Shown one piece after another: positions 12,459 to 18,492 of a stretch of DNA of 18,492 nt. The position numbers were made by a program, and so were the translations under genes. Numbering within the stretch: position 1 is the first letter of the stretch; each line of letters opens with the position of its first letter. The notes below the pieces were generated by a model that searched no databases, was not told the DNA's origin, and was given only the letters and a program-made list of their open reading frames with translations. The stretch spans positions 1 to 18,492 of the forward strand of contig CAAGIW010000069.1 in NCBI GenBank assembly GCA_900770025.1. The letters run 5' to 3'. Source of the stretch: an uncultured Prevotella sp. Its GTDB lineage: Bacteria; Bacteroidota; Bacteroidia; Bacteroidales; Bacteroidaceae.

Positions 12459-15400
12459 ATGGCTTCAAAATTAGTAGATAACAGAGTTAACTTTGGAAGC
12501 GTCAAGAATCCGATGCCCCTTCCGGATTTCCTTGATGTGCAACTAAAGTCGTTCAAAGACTTCCTGCAGTTGGACACTCCACCTGAAGAACGCAAGAACG
12601 ACGGTTTGTATAAGGTGTTCGCAGAGAATTTCCCTATTACCGATACGAGAAACAATTTCGTTCTTGAGTTCTTGGATTACTATATTGACCCGCCCAGATA
12701 CACCATCGATGAGTGTCTGGAGCGTGGCTTGACTTATAGTGTACCCTTGAAGGCCAAGTTGAAACTTTATTGCACTGACCCCGATCATGAGGACTTCGAA
12801 CCTGTGGTTCAGGACGTGTTCCTCGGACCAATTCCCTACATGACATCCAACGGTACCTTTGTTATCAACGGTGCCGAGCGTGTGGTGGTGTCACAGTTGC
12901 ATCGCTCACCTGGCGTATTCTTTGGTCAGAGTGTACATGCCAATGGCTCCAAACTCTATTCTGCACGCATCATCCCGTTCAAGGGTTCGTGGATTGAGTT
13001 TGCTACAGACATCAACAATGTGATGTATGCCTACATCGACCGCAAGAAGAAGTTGCCTGTGACCACTCTGCTGCGTGCCATCGGTTTTGAGACCGACAAA
13101 GAGATACTTCAGATTTTTGACTTGGCAGAAGAGGTGAAAGTGACCAAGGCCAATCTGAAGAAGGTGCTTGGAGCCAAGTTGGCTGCCCGCGTGCTGAAGA
13201 GTTGGAACGAAGACTTTGCTGATGAAGATACCGGCGAAGTTGTATCCATTGAGCGCAACGAGGTGATCATGGATCGTGAGACCGAGATAACCGAGGAGAA
13301 TATGATGGATATTCTGGAAAGCGGAGCGCAGACAATCCTCGTACATAAAGACGAGAGTATGGCACAGGATTTCTCCATCATCTTCAACACCCTGCAGAAG
13401 GACCCCAGCAACTCCGAAAAGGAGGCCGTGCTGTATATCTACCGGCAGTTGCGTAATGCCGACCCAGCTGATGATGCTTCGGCACGTGAGGTGATTCAGA
13501 ATCTGTTCTTCTCTGACAAGCGTTATGACTTGGGTGATGTGGGACGATACAGAATCAACAAAAAGTTGGGCCTGCACACAGAGATGGATGTGCGTGTGCT
13601 CACCAAGGAAGACATCATCGAGATTATCAAGTATCTCATCCAGCTGATTAACTCCAAGGCCACCGTTGATGATATTGACCATTTGTCAAACCGTCGCGTG
13701 AGAACAGTGGGCGAGCAGTTGAGCAATCAGTTCTCCATAGGTCTTGCACGCATGAGCAGAACCATCCGTGAACGTATGAACGTGCGTGACAATGAGGTGT
13801 TTGCTCCTACCGACCTTATCAACGCCAAGACCATTTCGAGTGTCATCAACTCATTCTTTGGCACCAATCCTCTGTCGCAGTTCATGGATCAGACCAATCC
13901 TTTGGCAGAGGTAACACACAAGCGTCGTCTGTCTGCATTGGGCCCTGGCGGTCTGTCGCGCGAGCGTGCTGGCTTTGAAGTGCGTGACGTGCACTATACA
14001 CACTACGGTCGTCTGTGCCCCATCGAGAGTCCTGAAGGTCCCAACATCGGACTTATCTCGTCTCTCTGTGTATATGCAAAAATCAATGAACTTGGATTTA
14101 TCGAAACTCCTTACCGCAAGGTGGAGAACGGTGTGGCCAACCTGAATAATGAGGATGTGGTGTATCTCACCGCAGAAGAGGAGGAAGAACACATCATTGG
14201 TCAGGGTAATGCCCCGCTCAACGATGATGGAACCTTTATCCGCGACGTGGTGAAGTGCCGTCAGGATGCTGATTTCCCCGTGGTGCCTCCTTCGGATGTG
14301 GATTTGATGGACGTGTCTCCTCAGCAGATAGCCTCTATTGCGGCGTCGCTCATTCCTTTCTTGGAGCACGACGATGCTCACCGTGCACTGATGGGATCTA
14401 ACATGATGCGTCAGGCTGTGCCATTGCTTCACAATGAGGCTCCCATCGTTGGAACAGGTATTGAGAAGCAGGTGTGCGAAGACTCTCGTACCATGATTAC
14501 CGCTGAGACCGACGGTGTGGTGGAATATGTGGATGCCACCACCATTCGTGTGCTCTATGACCGCACTGAAGATGAGGACTTCGTGAGCTTCGAACCCGCC
14601 CTGCGCGAGTATCGAATTCCCAAGTTCCGTCGCACCAACCAGAATATGACCATCGACCTTCGTCCTATCTGTACCAAGGGACAGCGTGTGAAGAAGGGCG
14701 ACATCCTGACCGAGGGTTATGCCACCGAGAACGGTGAGCTTGCTTTGGGCCGCAACCTGCTCGTGGCTTACATGCCCTGGAAGGGATATAACTATGAGGA
14801 TGCCATTGTGCTCAACGAACGTATCGTCCGTGAAGACGTGCTCACCTCTGTGCATGTGGATGAGTTTACGCTCGACGTGCGTGAGACCAAGCGCGGTCTG
14901 GAGGAGTTTACCAGCGACATCCCCAACGTGAGCGAAGAGGCCACCAAGGACCTCGACGACAATGGAATCATCCGTGTGGGTGCCCGTGTGGAGCCCGGAG
15001 ATATTCTCATCGGTAAGATTTCTCCCAAGGGAGAGAGCGACCCCTCGCCCGAGGAAAAACTGCTGCGTGCCATCTTCGGCGACAAGGCTGGCGATGTGAA
15101 GGATTCTTCACTCAAGGCCAATCCTTCTCTCTCGGGTGTGGTAATTGACAAGAAACTCTTTGCACGTGCCATCAAGACTCGTCAGACCAAGCAGCAGGAC
15201 AAGATTGTGCTGGCTAAAATTGACGAGGAATATGCAGCCAAGGGTGATGACCTGAAGGATATCTTGGTGGACAAGTTGCTTACTCTTACCGAGGGCAAGG
15301 TGTCTCAGGGCATCAAGGACTACAGCGGCGCCGAGATTATCACCAAGGGCAGCAAGTTCACCATGACCAATCTGAAGAATCTGGAGTATAGCGATATTCA

Positions 15401-16271
15401 GATAAGTCAGTGGACCGATGATGAGCACACCAATGACCTTATCTCCAAGCTGATCATCAACTACATGAAGAAATACAAGTTGCTTGATGCTGAGATGAAG
15501 CGCAAGAAGTTTGCCATCACCATCGGCGACGAGCTGCCCTCTGGCATCCTGCAGATGGCCAAGGTGTATATTGCCAAGAAGCGCAAGATTGGAGTTGGAG
15601 ACAAGTTGGCAGGTCGCCATGGTAACAAGGGTATCGTGTCCAAGGTGGTGCGCCAGGAGGATATGCCGTTCTTGGAAGATGGTCGTCCCGTAGATTTGGT
15701 GCTCAACCCTCTGGGTGTGCCCTCGCGTATGAACCTTGGACAGATTTTCGAGGCCATCCTCGGTGCTGCCGGCAAGCGTTTGGGCGTGAAGTTTGCCACA
15801 CCTATTTTTGATGGAGCCAAATTGGAAGACCTGGCAGAGTGGACCGACAAGGCAGGTTTGCCCCATCTGTGCTCTACCCACCTGTATGATGGTGAGACAG
15901 GAGAGCGTTTCGACCAGCCTGCTACCGTGGGTATCACCTACTTCCTCAAGTTGGGTCACATGGTGGAAGACAAAATGCACGCCCGTTCTATCGGTCCGTA
16001 CTCGCTCATCACCCAGCAGCCTCTTGGAGGTAAAGCACAGTTTGGTGGACAGCGTTTCGGAGAGATGGAGGTTTGGGCACTTGAGGCTTTCGGAGCCAGC
16101 CATGTGCTTCAAGAGATATTGACCATCAAGTCAGACGATGTGGTAGGCCGAAGCAAGGCATACGAGGCCATCGTCAAAGGTGAGCCGATGCCTACTCCCG
16201 GTATTCCCGAATCACTCAACGTGTTGCTGCACGAGTTGAAGGGACTTGGTTTGAGTGTCACCCTGGATTAA
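12459..16271 (+). CDS. rpoB: DNA-directed RNA polymerase subunit beta
   Basis: The complete 1270-residue beta subunit, in the usual Bacteroidota range and shorter than E. coli's 1342. The rifampicin pocket is plain: 'LSQFMDQTNPL' and 'THKRRLSALGPGGLSRERAG'. Asp477, His487, Arg490 and Ser492 occupy the E. coli 516, 526, 529 and 531 sites, so no classic resistance change is present. Other conserved blocks are 'GRLCPIESPEGPNIGLI', 'YNYEDAIVLNE', 'ISPKGESDPSPEEKLLRAIF', 'GRHGNKGIVSKVV' and the C-terminal 'GGKAQFGGQRFGEMEVWALEAFGA'. The start at 12459 (MASKLVDNRVNFG) has no Shine-Dalgarno. rpoC starts 28 bases after the stop. Confidence 0.98.
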   Translation: MASKLVDNRVNFGSVKNPMPLPDFLDVQLKSFKDFLQLDTPPEERKNDGLYKVFAENFPITDTRNNFVLEFLDYYIDPPRYTIDECLERGLTYSVPLKAKLKLYCTDPDHEDFEPVVQDVFLGPIPYMTSNGTFVINGAERVVVSQLHRSPGVFFGQSVHANGSKLYSARIIPFKGSWIEFATDINNVMYAYIDRKKKLPVTTLLRAIGFETDKEILQIFDLAEEVKVTKANLKKVLGAKLAARVLKSWNEDFADEDTGEVVSIERNEVIMDRETEITEENMMDILESGAQTILVHKDESMAQDFSIIFNTLQKDPSNSEKEAVLYIYRQLRNADPADDASAREVIQNLFFSDKRYDLGDVGRYRINKKLGLHTEMDVRVLTKEDIIEIIKYLIQLINSKATVDDIDHLSNRRVRTVGEQLSNQFSIGLARMSRTIRERMNVRDNEVFAPTDLINAKTISSVINSFFGTNPLSQFMDQTNPLAEVTHKRRLSALGPGGLSRERAGFEVRDVHYTHYGRLCPIESPEGPNIGLISSLCVYAKINELGFIETPYRKVENGVANLNNEDVVYLTAEEEEEHIIGQGNAPLNDDGTFIRDVVKCRQDADFPVVPPSDVDLMDVSPQQIASIAASLIPFLEHDDAHRALMGSNMMRQAVPLLHNEAPIVGTGIEKQVCEDSRTMITAETDGVVEYVDATTIRVLYDRTEDEDFVSFEPALREYRIPKFRRTNQNMTIDLRPICTKGQRVKKGDILTEGYATENGELALGRNLLVAYMPWKGYNYEDAIVLNERIVREDVLTSVHVDEFTLDVRETKRGLEEFTSDIPNVSEEATKDLDDNGIIRVGARVEPGDILIGKISPKGESDPSPEEKLLRAIFGDKAGDVKDSSLKANPSLSGVVIDKKLFARAIKTRQTKQQDKIVLAKIDEEYAAKGDDLKDILVDKLLTLTEGKVSQGIKDYSGAEIITKGSKFTMTNLKNLEYSDIQISQWTDDEHTNDLISKLIINYMKKYKLLDAEMKRKKFAITIGDELPSGILQMAKVYIAKKRKIGVGDKLAGRHGNKGIVSKVVRQEDMPFLEDGRPVDLVLNPLGVPSRMNLGQIFEAILGAAGKRLGVKFATPIFDGAKLEDLAEWTDKAGLPHLCSTHLYDGETGERFDQPATVGITYFLKLGHMVEDKMHARSIGPYSLITQQPLGGKAQFGGQRFGEMEVWALEAFGASHVLQEILTIKSDDVVGRSKAYEAIVKGEPMPTPGIPESLNVLLHELKGLGLSVTLD

Positions 16272-16299
16272 ACCCATCGATAAATACAATCTAAAGAAT

Positions 16300-18492
16300 A
16301 TGGCTTTTAAAAAAGATACAAAGATAAAGAGTAATTTCACCAAGATAACCATTGGTCTGGCTTCTCCCGAAGAGGTGCTGGAAAACTCGTTTGGTGAGGT
16401 AACAAAACCTGAGACCATCAACTACCGTACCTACAAACCCGAGCGTGATGGACTGTTCTGTGAGCGTATCTTTGGTCCTACCAAGGACTTTGAGTGCGCC
16501 TGCGGCAAGTACAAGCGCATCCGCTACAAGGGCATTGTGTGCGACCGTTGCGGTGTGGAAGTGACCGAGAAGAAGGTGCGTCGCGAGCGCACCGGCCACA
16601 TCGAACTGGTGGTTCCTGTGGCACATATCTGGTACTTCCGCTCGCTGCCCAACAAGATGGGCTATCTGCTCGGACTGCCTACCAAGAAGTTAGATGCCAT
16701 TATCTATTATGAGCGCTATGTGGTGATTCAGCCGGGTATTCTGGCTGGGCGCACCGATGCAGAGGGCAATCCTCTGTTAGGCTCCAATGCCTACGACCTC
16801 TTGTCTGAGGACGAATACAACGACCTGCTCGACAATGAGGTGCCCGCAGAGAACGATCTGTTGGAAGACAGCGACCCCAACAAGTTCGTTGCCAAGATGG
16901 GTGCCGAGGCTATCTACGACCTCCTTGCCCGCTTGGACCTCGATTCTCTGTCGTATGAACTGCGCGACCGTGCCAACTCCGACTCTTCCGTGCAGCGCAA
17001 GAACGAGGCCTTGAAGCGCCTGCAGGTGGTGGAGGCATTCCGCTCAAGCAAGGAAATCAACAAGCCTGAGTGGATGATTCTCAAGATTATCCCCGTGATA
17101 CCTCCTGAGTTGCGCCCCTTGGTGCCTCTGGATGGCGGCCGCTTTGCCACTTCCGACCTCAACGACCTCTATCGTCGCGTCATCATCCGCAACAACCGTC
17201 TGAAGAGACTCATCGAAATCAAGGCTCCCGAAGTGATTCTGCGCAATGAGAAGCGTATGCTGCAGGAGGCTGTTGACAGTCTGTTCGACAACTCTCGCAA
17301 GAGCAGTGCGGTGAAGAGCGAGAGCAATCGTCCGCTGAAGTCACTGTCTGACTCCCTCAAGGGTAAGGCCGGACGCTTCCGCCAGAACTTGTTGGGTAAG
17401 CGTGTTGACTACTCTGCCCGTTCGGTTATCGTCGTAGGTCCCGAGCTGAAGATGGGCGAGTGCGGTCTGCCCAAACTGATGGCCGCCGAGTTATACAAGC
17501 CGTTCATCATCCGCAAGCTGATAGAGCGTGGCATCGTGAAGACGGTGAAGAGCGCCAAGAAGATAGTGGATCGCCGCGAACCCGTTATCTGGGACATCCT
17601 CGAAAACGTGATGAAGGGCCATCCCGTGTTGCTCAACCGTGCGCCCACACTGCACCGTTTGGGTATTCAGGCATTCCAGCCCAAGCTCATCGAGGGCAAG
17701 GCCATCCAGTTGCACCCGTTGGCATGTACCGCATTCAATGCCGACTTCGACGGTGACCAGATGGCCGTTCACTTGCCTCTGAGCAACGAGGCCATTCTCG
17801 AAGCACAGATACTGATGCTCCAGAGCCACAACATCCTCAACCCTGCCAATGGCGCACCTATCACGGTGCCCTCACAGGATATGGTGCTCGGACTTTACTA
17901 TATCACTAAGATACGTCCCGGAGCCAAGGGCGAGGGTCTTACGTTCTACGGTCCTGAGGAGGCTATCATTGCCAACAATGAGGGCAAGTGCGATTTGCAC
18001 GCCCTGATCAAGGTGATGGTGGACGACCTCGATGAGAACGGCAACCCCATCAAGCACTTGGTAGAGACCTCGGTGGGACGCGTGATTGTCAACGGCATCA
18101 TCCCCGATGCAGTGGGCTATGTCAACAAGATCATCTCCAAGAAGAGCCTGCGCGACATCATTGCCGACGTTATTAAGACTGTGGGATTTGCCGAGGCATG
18201 TGAGTTCCTCGACGGAATCAAGAACCTTGGCTACCGCATGGCCTACGTGGCAGGTCTTTCGTTCAACCTCGACGACATCATCATCCCCGAGGAAAAGACT
18301 GCTTTGGTGGCACGCGGAAACGAAGAGGTGCGCCAGATTACCGAGAACTACAACATGGGATTCATCACCGACACCGAGCGTTACAACCAGGTAATCGACA
18401 CCTGGACACACATCAACAACGACTTGGGTAGCGTGCTGATGAAAGAGATGACCGAGGCTGATCAGGGATTCAATGCCGTGTTTATGATGCTG
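16300..18492 (+). CDS. rpoC: DNA-directed RNA polymerase subunit beta', 5' part
   Basis: The first 731 codons of beta', open to the window edge; family members are about twice as long, so the C-terminal half is missing only because the window ends. The protein starts MAFKKDTKIKSNFTKITIGL at 16300. The N-terminal zinc-binding site has Cys66, Cys68, Cys81 and Cys84. The lid, rudder and clamp regions follow ('GKAGRFRQNLLGKRVDYSARSVIVVGPEL'). The catalytic magnesium motif NADFDGDQ is at residues 480-487, with the three aspartates at 482, 484 and 486. It is co-transcribed with rpoB. Confidence 0.97.
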   Translation, partial: MAFKKDTKIKSNFTKITIGLASPEEVLENSFGEVTKPETINYRTYKPERDGLFCERIFGPTKDFECACGKYKRIRYKGIVCDRCGVEVTEKKVRRERTGHIELVVPVAHIWYFRSLPNKMGYLLGLPTKKLDAIIYYERYVVIQPGILAGRTDAEGNPLLGSNAYDLLSEDEYNDLLDNEVPAENDLLEDSDPNKFVAKMGAEAIYDLLARLDLDSLSYELRDRANSDSSVQRKNEALKRLQVVEAFRSSKEINKPEWMILKIIPVIPPELRPLVPLDGGRFATSDLNDLYRRVIIRNNRLKRLIEIKAPEVILRNEKRMLQEAVDSLFDNSRKSSAVKSESNRPLKSLSDSLKGKAGRFRQNLLGKRVDYSARSVIVVGPELKMGECGLPKLMAAELYKPFIIRKLIERGIVKTVKSAKKIVDRREPVIWDILENVMKGHPVLLNRAPTLHRLGIQAFQPKLIEGKAIQLHPLACTAFNADFDGDQMAVHLPLSNEAILEAQILMLQSHNILNPANGAPITVPSQDMVLGLYYITKIRPGAKGEGLTFYGPEEAIIANNEGKCDLHALIKVMVDDLDENGNPIKHLVETSVGRVIVNGIIPDAVGYVNKIISKKSLRDIIADVIKTVGFAEACEFLDGIKNLGYRMAYVAGLSFNLDDIIIPEEKTALVARGNEEVRQITENYNMGFITDTERYNQVIDTWTHINNDLGSVLMKEMTEADQGFNAVFMML

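Noticed and set aside
13880..13945. Rifampicin-resistance changes in rpoB
   Set aside because: The residues at the classic sites (E. coli 516, 526, 529, 531 equivalents) are the usual susceptible ones.
13851..16112. Two 334-codon open frames on the minus strand (13851-14855 and 15108-16112)
   Set aside because: Both are antisense to highly conserved rpoB blocks; there is no promoter or family signal.

Overview
The window looks like a Bacteroidota chromosome, most likely order Bacteroidales and plausibly Prevotella or a relative. This rests on protein and gene-order recognition: 332-residue malate dehydrogenase, short SecE, rpsU-tyrosine recombinase-hpf cluster, and tRNA-tuf-tRNA(Trp)-secE-nusG-rplKAJL-rpoBC cluster. 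It also rests on repeated promoter matches to the Bacteroidota pattern, TTTG about 19-20 bp upstream of TAnnTTTG. Most genes start without a Shine-Dalgarno (SD) sequence, as is usual in this phylum.

Layout. (1) 141-1081: a two-gene toxin-antitoxin-like module, toxin candidate first, with a perfect palindrome over its promoter. (2) 1174-3697, minus strand: malate dehydrogenase, a strong intrinsic terminator, then a secreted GH63/trehalase-like glycoside hydrolase. (3) 3858-5704: a long aminopeptidase P divergent from mdh, followed by a small tandem repeat. (4) 5828-7396: rpsU, a XerC-type tyrosine recombinase and short hpf, with promoters before rpsU and before the recombinase. (5) 7413-9317: a strong promoter driving tRNA-Thr(TGT), Tyr(GTA), Gly(TCC), Thr(GGT) and tuf, then a hairpin and tRNA-Trp(CCA). 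(6) 9334-18492: secE, nusG, rplK, rplA, rplJ, rplL, a strong attenuator-like hairpin, rpoB, and rpoC cut by the window end.

Most of the window is core growth machinery: translation factors, ribosomal proteins, tRNAs, the Sec translocon, NusG and RNA polymerase, with the stasis factor HPF just upstream. The accessory part is the toxin-antitoxin module and perhaps the glycoside hydrolase.

I found no clear novel multi-gene system. The most interesting pattern is translational. Only the antitoxin-like gene and hpf have well-placed strong SD sequences, in a phylum whose ribosomes are reported to hide the anti-SD. Next are the unfamiliar 183-residue toxin candidate with its palindromic operator, and a 13-bp perfect inverted repeat over the -7 box of the tRNA-tuf promoter. 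All family calls come from reading the sequence; no database search was run.
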